Assembly (NCBI GenBank): GCA_900552645.1
Contig: USAN01000001.1
Span: 1 to 64,000 of the forward strand
Direction: 5' to 3'
DNA: 64,000 bases
Origin: an uncultured Bacteroides sp.
GTDB taxonomy: Bacteria > Bacteroidota > Bacteroidia > Bacteroidales > Bacteroidaceae
In this document: piece by piece, positions 26,402 through 35,068 of the stretch
Position numbering within the stretch: position 1 is the first letter of the stretch
How the letters are laid out: each line of letters begins with the position of its first letter
Notes under the pieces: generated by a model
Told to the model about the DNA's origin: nothing
Database searches by the model: none
Seen by the model: only the letters and a program-made list of their open reading frames with translations
Translations under genes and position numbers: made by a program

Positions 26402-27763
26402 ATGGAAAATATATTGCATATAACCGAGAAAATAAGTTCTTTCTTATGGGGATGGCCTATGATAATTCTTCTTCTGGGTACCCATTTATTTCTTACAATA
26501 CGACTTAGGTTTCCGCAGAGGAAAATATTCAAATCTATTCTTCTATCATTAAAGAAAGATAATGATTCAGAAGGTGATGTGTCGCAATTTGGCGCTTTGG
26601 CTACCTCTTTGGCTGCTACTATAGGTACGGGAAACATAATAGGAGTGGCTACTGCAGTTGCATTTGGCGGACCGGGTGCAGTTCTTTGGTGCTGGCTTAC
26701 TGGAGTTCTTGGAATAGCAACGAAATATACCGAGGGACTGCTTGCTATAAAGTATAGGGTTAAGACTGAAAACGGACAGATGATTGGCGGACCTATGTAT
26801 GCACTTGAAAGAGGACTGAATATGAAGTGGATGGGAGTACTTTTTTGCATTTTTACTGCAATAGCTGCTTTTGGAATAGGTAATACTGTACAGGCAAACT
26901 CAATATCATTACTAGTAAAAGAAACAGTAGGCATTTCCGAGCACATTACAGGTATAATTCTTTCATTAGGAGTAGCTTTAGTAATTCTCTTCGGAGTAAA
27001 GGGCATTGCTAAGGTATGTACAGCGCTGGTTCCATTTATGGCTCTTTTCTATATAATAGGATGTATTTATATATTATATGTAAATTCTGCTTATATACAG
27101 CAATCCATTTATCTTATCTTTAGTTCAGCATTCACTCCACAGGCTGCAGGGGGTGGCTTCATTGGAACTACCATTATGATGGCAGCACGTTTTGGAATAG
27201 CCAGGGGATTATTCTCTAACGAATCTGGATTAGGCTCGGCTCCTATAGTGGCTGCTGCAGCGCAAACAAAAAATCCTGTACGTCAGGCTTTGGTATCGTC
27301 TACAGGAACTTTTTGGGATACAGTAATTATATGTGCACTTACAGGTCTTGTTTTGGTAAGTAGCATAATAGCATATCCCGATATTGATCATACTCATGGA
27401 GGAGCTCTAACTAAGTCGGCATTTAGCAAAATACCATATATTGGCACTATTATACTTACTGTAGGTATATTTACATTTGCATTCTCGACAATTCTGGGTT
27501 GGTCATACTATGCCGAAAAGGCAGTTGAATATTTAGGTGGAAGAAAACTAATAAAGTATTATCGCATAATATGGATTCTGGCAATTTATTTAGGTTCGGT
27601 AATGAACTTAACTGTAGTTTGGAATATAGCCGACAGTATGAATGCTTTGATGGCTATTCCTAATTTGATATCACTGTTGCTGCTATCGGGAATAGCAGTA
27701 AAGGAGACTAGAAAGTATCTATGGGAAAATAGGCTGGACGAGGCAGCCGATGATTTAGATTAG
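26402..27763 (+). CDS. Sodium:alanine (AGCS family) symporter
   Basis: 453 residues with about 11 hydrophobic helices. AGCS landmarks are ALATSLAATIGTGNIIGVATAVAFGGPGAVLWCW near residue 70, the amino-acid-binding GGPMYALERGLN, and ARGLFSNESGLGSAPIVAAAA near 265. Imports alanine or glycine with Na+. It starts 22 bp after a terminator. Confidence 0.95.
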   Translation: MENILHITEKISSFLWGWPMIILLLGTHLFLTIRLRFPQRKIFKSILLSLKKDNDSEGDVSQFGALATSLAATIGTGNIIGVATAVAFGGPGAVLWCWLTGVLGIATKYTEGLLAIKYRVKTENGQMIGGPMYALERGLNMKWMGVLFCIFTAIAAFGIGNTVQANSISLLVKETVGISEHITGIILSLGVALVILFGVKGIAKVCTALVPFMALFYIIGCIYILYVNSAYIQQSIYLIFSSAFTPQAAGGGFIGTTIMMAARFGIARGLFSNESGLGSAPIVAAAAQTKNPVRQALVSSTGTFWDTVIICALTGLVLVSSIIAYPDIDHTHGGALTKSAFSKIPYIGTIILTVGIFTFAFSTILGWSYYAEKAVEYLGGRKLIKYYRIIWILAIYLGSVMNLTVVWNIADSMNALMAIPNLISLLLLSGIAVKETRKYLWENRLDEAADDLD

Positions 27764-27782
27764 TTATATATCAATATAATTT

Positions 27783-27830
27783 AAGAAAGCCATATCTAAC
27801 TCATCTATAAAGTAATGATATGGCTTTCTT
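27783..27830. terminator. Bidirectional terminator
   Basis: Stem AAGAAAGCCATATC / GATATGGCTTTCTT (14 bp perfect, 20-nt loop) with A/T flanks, between the convergent symporter and nfo genes. Confidence 0.8.
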
Positions 27831-27844
27831 GTTATTTAAATAAT

Positions 27845-28684
27845 TCATTCATTCTCAAAACCTCTGAGAAGTTTTATCTCTTCGGCCCAGATAGTTTCAT
27901 CTGGAGTTTCTAGTATTATAGGAATATTATCGAATCGTTCATCCTTCATAAGTTTCTTGAAGAAGTCGATTCCTATAAGTCCTTTTCCAATACTTTCATG
28001 ACGGTCCACTCGACTTCCAAGTCCTTTCTTAGAATCGTTAAGATGGATTGCTTTAAGAAAATTCATGCCTACAATCTTATCAAACTCTTCGAATACTTTG
28101 TCATATTCATCTACAATGTCATATCCTGCCGCAAAAGTATGACAAGTATCTATACATATCCCTACTCTTGATTTGTCATTAACTTTGTTAATTATATGTC
28201 GTAATTGAGAAAAATCATTCCCTACGTTACTTCCTTGCCCAGCTGTGTTTTCTATTACTGCAATTACACCTGTTGTCTTTTCAAGAGTAATGTTTATAGA
28301 TTCTGCTACCAAATCAAGACACTCTTCTATAGAAATCCTGTTAAGGTGACTTCCTGGATGGAAGTTCAGAAGTGGCACGCCAAGTTCTTCGCATCGCTGC
28401 ATCTCGTCAAGAAAAGCATCACGACTTTTCTGTAATCCCTCTTCATCAGGACTTCCCAGATTAATTAAATAACTGTCGTGTGGAAGTATATACTGCGATT
28501 CGAAACCATTCTTCTCGCAATTTTCCTTGAATAACTTTATGCTTTTCTTTGAAAGAGGAAATGCCTTCCACTGACGTTGATTTTTGGTAAAGAGAGCAAA
28601 CGCATTCGCGCCTATTTCCAATGCATTTACCGGCGCGTTCTCCACGCCACCGGTAGTAGATACATGTGCACCTATATATTTCAT
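27845..28684 (-). CDS. nfo: Deoxyribonuclease IV (endonuclease IV)
   Basis: 279 residues of an AP endonuclease TIM barrel with three metals. Metal-ligand motifs are visible: IGAHVS at the start, NFHPGSHL near 106, IENTAGQGSNVG near 143, GICIDTCHTFAAGYD near 172, LNDSKKGLGSRVDRHESIGKG near 214 and ILETPDETIWAEEI at the end. It cuts at abasic sites in base-excision repair. Confidence 0.97.
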   Translation of the reverse strand: MKYIGAHVSTTGGVENAPVNALEIGANAFALFTKNQRQWKAFPLSKKSIKLFKENCEKNGFESQYILPHDSYLINLGSPDEEGLQKSRDAFLDEMQRCEELGVPLLNFHPGSHLNRISIEECLDLVAESINITLEKTTGVIAVIENTAGQGSNVGNDFSQLRHIINKVNDKSRVGICIDTCHTFAAGYDIVDEYDKVFEEFDKIVGMNFLKAIHLNDSKKGLGSRVDRHESIGKGLIGIDFFKKLMKDERFDNIPIILETPDETIWAEEIKLLRGFENE

Positions 28685-28730
28685 TTGTAATATTACTTAA
28701 ATTGTTATAGGTACAAAGATAAAAAAAGAT

Positions 28731-30026
28731 TTAGAAATTGTATTTAGCACAAATGTTTATTCTATTTGCTCCGCTATCATCTCCATTAAAATCTTTACGC
28801 CATCCGTGAAGGTATTCAGCACCTAACTGTAAATCGGGTGTCATGTTCCAAAATATATTGGATACAAGATATTTACCATCGCGATATGATGTTTGGTTAT
28901 TCTGTGAATAGTTATTTCTTGAATTTAGATATGAACCACTGTAAGTAGCCGATGCGAATACTTTTTTAGAGAAATTGTACTGTAATCCGGCAAACCATCC
29001 TGTCATAGGCAACGCTTGCATTTCTGCTGGATTTCCATATTTAGGAACAATGTCAACATTAAGATTGGACATATCATTCATGTAACGTGCAATTCCTTTG
29101 CCATAAGTATATTGACCATATACCTGGAAGTTTCCTAGAGCAAAAGTCGTAGATGCCTGAATTCCCCAGCCACTTAATGACTTGTATTTATCTGTAAGAT
29201 TGTTTCTGTAAGACATATTTCTATATATTCCGCTCAGACGTATATGACTCTTACTGTTCCAGTTCAGCTGCATGTAGGCTGGTATGTCAGGACATCGTTG
29301 CGTATTTATAGCTACATCATTTGCAGGAGTTCCGTTTACAGAAGGTGACTCTATACCTATACCCATTTTTAAACCATCGACTATAGAAGCCTCGTATCTT
29401 AACTGAGTAGTACGATAGAAAGTCATTCCGTTAGGGCCCTGAAAGTCTATGCATGGAGGAAATGCTGCTGCATCCATGAACATGCCAGTATCATATCCCA
29501 TAGTAAATCCGAGGAATGAAAGATAAGCATTACGTAGTTTGAAGGTGCGCCCATTGCCTCGGAAGTTTCCTGCAGTATAAATTACGAAGTCGCCTAATTT
29601 ATCAGTATGTCCTACAAGTTTTATGAACAACATTGTAGTTGTGGCATCAAGTTGAAACTGATTTCTTGCTGCCATACTTCCTCGTTGTGGTATAAGAGCT
29701 GGAATGAAATCTACATTATCTGATATTCCGTCAAAATCGTAAGACACTACTGTTCTTGCATAACCACCAATACCAAGTGCAAACTTCCCTTTCTGGTCGG
29801 TCAATAGAAATCTTGGTGCGCGAGGATCATGAAAATACGGACTTTCTGTAACTTCAAATATATTTATCAAAGTCTCTTTTCCTGGAGTATTATCAGAGAT
29901 TATAAGAACAGGTTCACCTTTCTCCAGTTCAGGATAGAGGTCTTTCTTCTGTTGTGCATTTGTTGGCAGACACATCATAGCTGAAAATAGAGATGTGTAA
30001 AGAATAGGTTTCAGAAATGTTTTCAT
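28731..30026 (-). CDS. DcaP-like outer-membrane porin
   Basis: 431 residues with a signal peptide (1-24, ending PTNAQ). The rest reads as a beta-barrel of amphipathic strands, ending with a C-terminal Phe (NICAKYNF) typical of BAM substrates. GKFALGIGGYARTVVSYDFDG and FPPCIDFQGPNGMTFYRTTQLRYEA resemble DcaP-family trimeric porins. Substrate unknown, possibly carboxylates by analogy with the family. Monocistronic. Confidence 0.78.
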   Translation of the reverse strand: MKTFLKPILYTSLFSAMMCLPTNAQQKKDLYPELEKGEPVLIISDNTPGKETLINIFEVTESPYFHDPRAPRFLLTDQKGKFALGIGGYARTVVSYDFDGISDNVDFIPALIPQRGSMAARNQFQLDATTTMLFIKLVGHTDKLGDFVIYTAGNFRGNGRTFKLRNAYLSFLGFTMGYDTGMFMDAAAFPPCIDFQGPNGMTFYRTTQLRYEASIVDGLKMGIGIESPSVNGTPANDVAINTQRCPDIPAYMQLNWNSKSHIRLSGIYRNMSYRNNLTDKYKSLSGWGIQASTTFALGNFQVYGQYTYGKGIARYMNDMSNLNVDIVPKYGNPAEMQALPMTGWFAGLQYNFSKKVFASATYSGSYLNSRNNYSQNNQTSYRDGKYLVSNIFWNMTPDLQLGAEYLHGWRKDFNGDDSGANRINICAKYNF

Positions 30027-30089
30027 ACAATAAAAAATTTAGATAAATACTAAAAATACTGGTTAGAGAACAATTCAGCATATGAATGG

Positions 30090-30120
30090 TTTGGAATTTA
30101 ACAAATAAATTGTATCTTTG
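30090..30120 (+). promoter_or_regulatory. Consensus promoter for tRNA-Glu
   Basis: TTTG (30090-30093), 19 bp, TATCTTTG (30113-30120): an exact consensus match. A small hairpin AAAGAGA/TCTCTTT at 30130-30146 lies in the leader. Confidence 0.82.
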
Positions 30121-30153
30121 CACCACAATAAAGAGAAAGTCTCTTTACAAATT

Positions 30154-30228
30154 GGTCCGTTCGTATATCGGTTAGTACTCAAGATTTTCATTCTTGCAAG
30201 GGGGGTTCGACTCCCCCACGGACTACCA
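30154..30228 (+). tRNA. tRNA-Glu (TTC)
   Basis: Acceptor GGTCCGT / ACGGACT (G-U closing pair), anticodon stem-loop CAAGA-TTTTCAT-TCTTG with anticodon TTC, T-arm GGGGGTTCGACTCCCC, discriminator A and an encoded CCA at 30226-30228. It ends 6 bp from the stop of convergent queH. Confidence 0.96.
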
Positions 30229-30234
30229 CTTTAA

Positions 30235-30819
30235 TCAGGAATTTTCTTTCCTCATACTAAATTCACATCCACAATATCTTTGATTATAAAAATCGTATTC
30301 CTTTATTATAGCAATTCTGCGTTCGCTTAAACCGCCTTTACGCCAGTTCTGTGTCCAATATGCAACATCATCATATTTACTGCAGGCAAATTCTCCGGCT
30401 TCTTCTATCTGTTCAAGACTTTTCCATCTGCTTGATGCCAGAGTTGTAGTTATAACTGAGATTCCATGTTCATGGGCATATTTTGCAGTTTCCATAAGTC
30501 TTACTTTAAAGCATTTTAGACAACGACCTCCTCTTTCAGGTTCATTCTCTAGACCTCTTATACTACACTTCCATTCTTCGTGATTATAGTCACAGTCAAC
30601 TATTTCCAATCCCAACGACAAAGCATATCTTTTGCATTCTTCCTTTCTTATAATATATTCTTCCTGTGGATATATGTTTGGATTATAAAAAAATATTACC
30701 GGGGTAATTCCATTATTAATAAGCGTCTCAATTATAGCCGAAGAGCATGGAGCGCAACAAGTATGAAGCAATACTTTGTTTGAACCATCCGGAGTATTTA
30801 TTGTAAATTTCTTTTTCAT
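30235..30819 (-). CDS. queH: Epoxyqueuosine reductase QueH
   Basis: 194 residues of the DUF208/QueH family, the Fe-S enzyme that reduces epoxyqueuosine to queuosine in tRNA Tyr/His/Asn/Asp. Cluster cysteines are visible as HTCCAPC near residue 20, GGRCLKCFKVRL near 97 and RYCGCEFS at the C-terminus. It replaces the cobalamin-dependent QueG in many anaerobes. Convergent with tRNA-Glu. Confidence 0.94.
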   Translation of the reverse strand: MKKKFTINTPDGSNKVLLHTCCAPCSSAIIETLINNGITPVIFFYNPNIYPQEEYIIRKEECKRYALSLGLEIVDCDYNHEEWKCSIRGLENEPERGGRCLKCFKVRLMETAKYAHEHGISVITTTLASSRWKSLEQIEEAGEFACSKYDDVAYWTQNWRKGGLSERRIAIIKEYDFYNQRYCGCEFSMRKENS

Positions 30820-30891
30820 GCCGCAAATATATTCAACTTTTTATAATGAAGGTTGTTCTAAAATTAGTTTTATAATAAATTGTATGTATAG

Positions 30892-32409
30892 ATGAGAAGA
30901 AATGATAATATAGACTCAACGATAAGATTATATCTGTTAAGTGTACTTACTGGATTATTTGCCGGTTTTTTTGCATCTTCATTTCGATGGGTGCTTCAAG
31001 AAACTTTTTTTCTCAGAGAATACATGTTTCGTCATAATACTTCAATAATATTTCACATTTTAATTATAGTTGGAATGTGGTTGGTACTTATGGCTGTTAA
31101 CTGGTTAAAGAATAATATAAAGTATATAGGTGGCAGCGGTATCCCTCAATCGCGTGCTGTGATTTTTGGTAGGATTGATTTTAGACGTCCTGTATTGCAG
31201 TTTATCTCAAAATTTATAGGTAGTGCTTCAACTATAGGTATAGGTCTGTCACTTGGTCGTGAAGGTCCTTCTGTTCAGATAGGTGCATTAGGTTCTACTA
31301 TTATTAGTAGAGTATTCCATTCTAATCCTACCGAAAAGCGCTATCTGACTACTGCAGGAGCCGGTGCCGGCCTTTCTGCAGCATTTTCTGCTCCTATAGC
31401 CTCGACTATATTTATAATAGAAGATACCCTTGGATGGGTATCAGTAAAAGTTACTTTACCTGTCCTTATTGCATGTATAATATCGTCTTATTGTGCACAT
31501 GTAATGCTTCCTTCTAATCTTTATGCATCAGTAGTTCCGGTTGCTCCCGATGTAAATACATTCTGGGTTGTGGTTATACTTGCGGGACTTGCATTGCTTG
31601 CTACGATAGGAGGGAAGCTGTTCAATATGCTTCTTTTTGGAGGACAGAGAGTATATAAGAAGCTAAAATTTCCTGTATGGATTAAACTTCTAGTTATAGT
31701 TCTATTTACATATATTGTAGGAATGTTTATAATAGATCTTACAGCAGGAGGCGAAGTCGAATTAATTCGTCAGGTTATTAGCGACAATGGAAATGTATGG
31801 TGGCTTTTCATGCTTGTAATAATAAAAATACTTTTTACGGTAGTGAGCTATTCAGCCGGATTATGTGGTAGTCTTCTACTTCCATTAATAGTTATGGGCG
31901 GTTTGCTGGGAAAAGCTTATGCCCTACTTCTCGTTCAGTTTGGATTCATTGATCCGGCATGTTGTGGATACTTTACCCTGATAGGTATGTCGGTAGTATT
32001 CATATCAGTAGTACGTGCTCCGATAAGCGGACTGATGCTTATTCTTGAAATGACTACTCAATATACAGTATTTTTTCCTATGGTACTTACCGGTACTTTA
32101 ACATTTCTATTTGGACAGTATATGAAGATAAAACCGGTCTATCATAAATTGTATAATGATATGTTTGTGGACGAAAAGAATTTTTATTCTAAAGTCGATT
32201 TCCAAGTAAACAACAACTCGTTCCTTATAAACAAGTTTGTAAATGAACTTAAACTGCCTACAGGATGTACAATAATAAATATAGTTAGAGATAACAAGAA
32301 TATGCCTTTAACTGATGAACTTCAAATAAGAGATATAATAACCGTAAAGATTCCTACTGCCAGCTATAGCGAACTATTCAAGGTTTTCCGTACTCTTACA
32401 AATGAATGA
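30892..32409 (+). CDS. ClC-family chloride channel/transporter with C-terminal RCK-C-like domain
   Basis: 505 residues. ClC signature loops are GGSGIPQSRAV near residue 81, GREGPSVQIGALG near 123 (with the gating Glu) and GLCGSLLLPLIVMGGLLGKAYA near 325. The internal IIEDTLGW aligns with the proton-path region of EcClC and has Asp where EcClC has Glu 203. After about residue 435 a soluble tail (LPTGCTIINIVRDNKNMPLTDELQIRDIITV) looks like a TrkA/RCK-C domain instead of CBS domains. Moves Cl- (perhaps exchanging H+); mode not decidable from sequence. Confidence 0.9.
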   Translation: MRRNDNIDSTIRLYLLSVLTGLFAGFFASSFRWVLQETFFLREYMFRHNTSIIFHILIIVGMWLVLMAVNWLKNNIKYIGGSGIPQSRAVIFGRIDFRRPVLQFISKFIGSASTIGIGLSLGREGPSVQIGALGSTIISRVFHSNPTEKRYLTTAGAGAGLSAAFSAPIASTIFIIEDTLGWVSVKVTLPVLIACIISSYCAHVMLPSNLYASVVPVAPDVNTFWVVVILAGLALLATIGGKLFNMLLFGGQRVYKKLKFPVWIKLLVIVLFTYIVGMFIIDLTAGGEVELIRQVISDNGNVWWLFMLVIIKILFTVVSYSAGLCGSLLLPLIVMGGLLGKAYALLLVQFGFIDPACCGYFTLIGMSVVFISVVRAPISGLMLILEMTTQYTVFFPMVLTGTLTFLFGQYMKIKPVYHKLYNDMFVDEKNFYSKVDFQVNNNSFLINKFVNELKLPTGCTIINIVRDNKNMPLTDELQIRDIITVKIPTASYSELFKVFRTLTNE

Positions 32410-32424
32410 TTATAAAATAATTTA

Positions 32425-32453
32425 CCCCTATTGTATTATAGATACAACAGGGG
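32425..32453. terminator. Bidirectional terminator
   Basis: Stem CCCCTATTGTAT / ATACAACAGGGG with one mismatch and a 5-nt loop, between the convergent clc and decarboxylase genes. Confidence 0.75.
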
Positions 32454-32492
32454 CAAAATTATATTATTAGTTATTTTTGAATTGATATCTCA

Positions 32493-33653
32493 CTATAACA
32501 AGAATCCAAGCAATATACCGGCAGCAACTGCTGAACCTATTACACCGGCCACGTTAGGACCCATTGCGTGCATAAGCAGATAATTAGTTGGGTCATATTC
32601 CAAACCTATTATTTGAGATATACGTGCTGAATCAGGAACTGCAGAAACACCAGCATTTCCGATAAGTGGATTAATTTTATTGTCTTGTTTCAAGAATATA
32701 TTGAATATCTTTACGAATAATACTCCAGAAGCTGTTGCAATTATAAATGACAAAGCTCCAAGAAGGAATATCAATACAGAATCAAATCTAAGGAATTCAG
32801 ATGCTTGTGTTGATGCACCTACAGTTAGTCCTAAAAGTATAGTGATTACATCAATAAGCGGACCACGTGCAGTCTCGGCAAGGCGACGAGTAACTCCACT
32901 TTCCTTAAGAAGGTTTCCAAAGAACAACATACCTAACAAAGGCAAGCCTGAAGGCACTAGGAAGCATGTAAGCAATAATCCTATTATAGGGAATATAACC
33001 TTTTCTGTATGAGATACAGCACGAGGCGCTTTCATACGTATAAGTCTTTCCTTGTGAGTTGTAAACAAACGCATAATAGGAGGTTGTATTACAGGTACCA
33101 AAGCCATATAAGAGTAGGCCGAAACAGCAATTGCTCCCATAAGATTAGGCGCAAGTTTCGATGAAAGGAATATGGCAGTAGGACCATCGGCACCACCAAT
33201 TATACCTATTGCACCAGCTTGCATTGGATCGAAACCTAAAAATAAAGCAATCATATATGCTCCAAATATACCAAACTGTGCAGCTGCACCGATAAGCATA
33301 AGTTTAGGATTAGAAATAAGTGCCGAGAAATCGGTCATAGCACCAATACCAAGAAATATCAATGGCGGATACCATCCCGATGTTACTCCCTGATAAAGTA
33401 TATTAAGTACAGAGCCTTCTTCATAAACACCGACTTTAAGTCCGGCATCAATGTTGAAAGGAATATTTCCTATCAAGATACCAAAACCTATAGGTATAAG
33501 AAGCATAGGCTCGAATTCCTTTGCAATAGCTAAATAAATGAATACTAAACCGATAAGAATCATTACGATATTACCGATAGTAGCATTCGAGAATCCTGTA
33601 TAAGTCCAGAAATCTGCAAGATTAGCTCCTAAAAAACTTATAAAATCTCCCAT
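32493..33653 (-). CDS. mmdB: Na+-pumping methylmalonyl-CoA/oxaloacetate decarboxylase, beta subunit
   Basis: 386 residues, about nine membrane helices. GAIGIIGGADGPTAIFLSSKLAP near residue 155 and the C-terminal NAGVSAVPDSARISQIIGLEYDPTNYLLMHAMGPNVAGVIGSAVAAGILL are family hallmarks of the Na+ channel and carboxybiotin decarboxylation site. It couples decarboxylation to Na+ export. The ATG at 33653, just after the biotin-carrier stop, is preferred over an upstream TTG. Confidence 0.94.
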   Translation of the reverse strand: MGDFISFLGANLADFWTYTGFSNATIGNIVMILIGLVFIYLAIAKEFEPMLLIPIGFGILIGNIPFNIDAGLKVGVYEEGSVLNILYQGVTSGWYPPLIFLGIGAMTDFSALISNPKLMLIGAAAQFGIFGAYMIALFLGFDPMQAGAIGIIGGADGPTAIFLSSKLAPNLMGAIAVSAYSYMALVPVIQPPIMRLFTTHKERLIRMKAPRAVSHTEKVIFPIIGLLLTCFLVPSGLPLLGMLFFGNLLKESGVTRRLAETARGPLIDVITILLGLTVGASTQASEFLRFDSVLIFLLGALSFIIATASGVLFVKIFNIFLKQDNKINPLIGNAGVSAVPDSARISQIIGLEYDPTNYLLMHAMGPNVAGVIGSAVAAGILLGFLL

Positions 33654-33654
33654 A

Positions 33655-34092
33655 TTATTCAATTATTACAAGATCGGTGCCTTCAAGAACAGATTCACCT
33701 TTGCTTACATTAATAGCTGTTACTTTACCGTCTTTATTAGCATTTATGTTATTTTCCATTTTCATGGCTTCAAGAATAATTATAGTCTGTCCTTTCTTAA
33801 CAGTGTCGCCAACGTTTACCTTTATGTCAAGGATAACACCAGGTAATGGAGACTTAACTCCAGCCTTGCCTGTAGAGGCAGGTGCAGGTTTGGTAACTGT
33901 AGTTGTAGGAGCTGCAGGAGTAGTAGCCGCTACAACAGGACGTACCACTGGTTTAGAAGCAGGCTTTGCAGCTTTTTCCATTTCAACCTTATATGGAGTG
34001 CCGTTAACTTCTACATTTGCAATGTTATCTTCTATATCGCCAATGGTAACTTTATATAGATTGCCATTGATCTTATATTTATATTCTTTCAT
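33655..34092 (-). CDS. mmdC: Biotin carboxyl carrier subunit of the decarboxylase
   Basis: 145 residues: N-terminal small domain (YKYKINGNLYKVTIGDIEDNIANVEVNG), a Pro/Ala/Thr-rich linker at 44-75, then a biotinyl domain with the biotin-accepting Lys in EAMKMENNI near residue 112. Carries CO2 from the alpha to the beta subunit. Located between the gamma/delta-type and beta subunit genes. Confidence 0.93.
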   Translation of the reverse strand: MKEYKYKINGNLYKVTIGDIEDNIANVEVNGTPYKVEMEKAAKPASKPVVRPVVAATTPAAPTTTVTKPAPASTGKAGVKSPLPGVILDIKVNVGDTVKKGQTIIILEAMKMENNINANKDGKVTAINVSKGESVLEGTDLVIIE

Positions 34093-34115
34093 TATCTGAT
34101 CTTTTTATAAATTGG

Positions 34116-35051
34116 TCACTTTCTTGGATTCTCACGTAATGTATATATTTTCGAACTCCATGGAGAATAGCTACGCTTAACACGAGTTATTGTAAGAATG
34201 GTATCTTCTGTATCGTGAATATCACTCTGCATCTCGTGCATAGCCATTGAAATTGCAGCAAATACTTCTCCTGATGCTTCTTCAACTTTTACAGCCTTTA
34301 CCTCTTTCTTGTCGGTAATGCCGGCAGCTTTCAATGCATTTCGTTTGCTAAGTTTCATTGCAATGTTACCTACAACCTTGAATGCTATGAATAGTAGAAA
34401 TAATCCTAAGAATACTACACCCATTGCAGTTACGGCCATACCAATACCTGTCGAGTCATGTTCTTCGAACTTTTCCATTTTTGCATTGCGGTCAATGGTT
34501 TTGTTGTTAGTGCTTGGAGTAACATATTTTTCTGCACTTCCATCTTTAATTTCCCATTCATCTATAGCATCACTTACGCGTCCATATGACTGATTGTTCT
34601 TCAATGCACCTGCAGGAATAGTAACTTGATCAAGAAGTTTTCTTCCCGAGTCGAACAATCCTATCCAGTTTGCATTAAGCGTATCTAACTCGAAATTAGT
34701 ATGAAATGTACCGCGACGAGGCTGTTTGTCGGCCCAAAAAAGGGCGTGTTGTCTTGGTTTTACCTGAGTGAGTATGTCGCCTTTCGGAATAAAATATGTT
34801 ACAGTATCGCCAGGCTTACTGCTCACTTTTATAAGACATGCCGCCAGATCAGCACTTCCAAATGATTTGTTGAATATTTCAATCCATCCGCTGTGAACTC
34901 CATAATCATCCTGAAAACTACTTTCGTTATTCACCATGACTTCATTCAGAAGGAGTTTGGTATTGGATTTCTGTTCCTTGCATGAACTCAATCCTACCAA
35001 AAGCATTAAAGAGAGTAATATTCCTATTCTTGTTTTCTTCATAATTTTCAT
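34116..35051 (-). CDS. OadG/MmdD-like subunit with an N-terminal lipoprotein lamin-tail domain
   Basis: 311 residues, far larger than a normal OadG/MmdD (about 80-120). A lipobox (GLSSC, Cys about 24) leads to a lamin-tail-like beta domain at about 32-165 (LLLNEVMVNN...HSGWIEIFNKS). A single membrane helix at about 208-230 (GMAVTAMGVVFLGLFLLFIAFKVV) carries the OadG signature, then a charged cytosolic tail. In the family this subunit holds the complex together at the membrane. The extra extracytoplasmic domain is seen; its role is unknown. Confidence 0.82.
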   Translation of the reverse strand: MKIMKKTRIGILLSLMLLVGLSSCKEQKSNTKLLLNEVMVNNESSFQDDYGVHSGWIEIFNKSFGSADLAACLIKVSSKPGDTVTYFIPKGDILTQVKPRQHALFWADKQPRRGTFHTNFELDTLNANWIGLFDSGRKLLDQVTIPAGALKNNQSYGRVSDAIDEWEIKDGSAEKYVTPSTNNKTIDRNAKMEKFEEHDSTGIGMAVTAMGVVFLGLFLLFIAFKVVGNIAMKLSKRNALKAAGITDKKEVKAVKVEEASGEVFAAISMAMHEMQSDIHDTEDTILTITRVKRSYSPWSSKIYTLRENPRK

Positions 35052-35068
35052 TTTATATAATTACTCTG

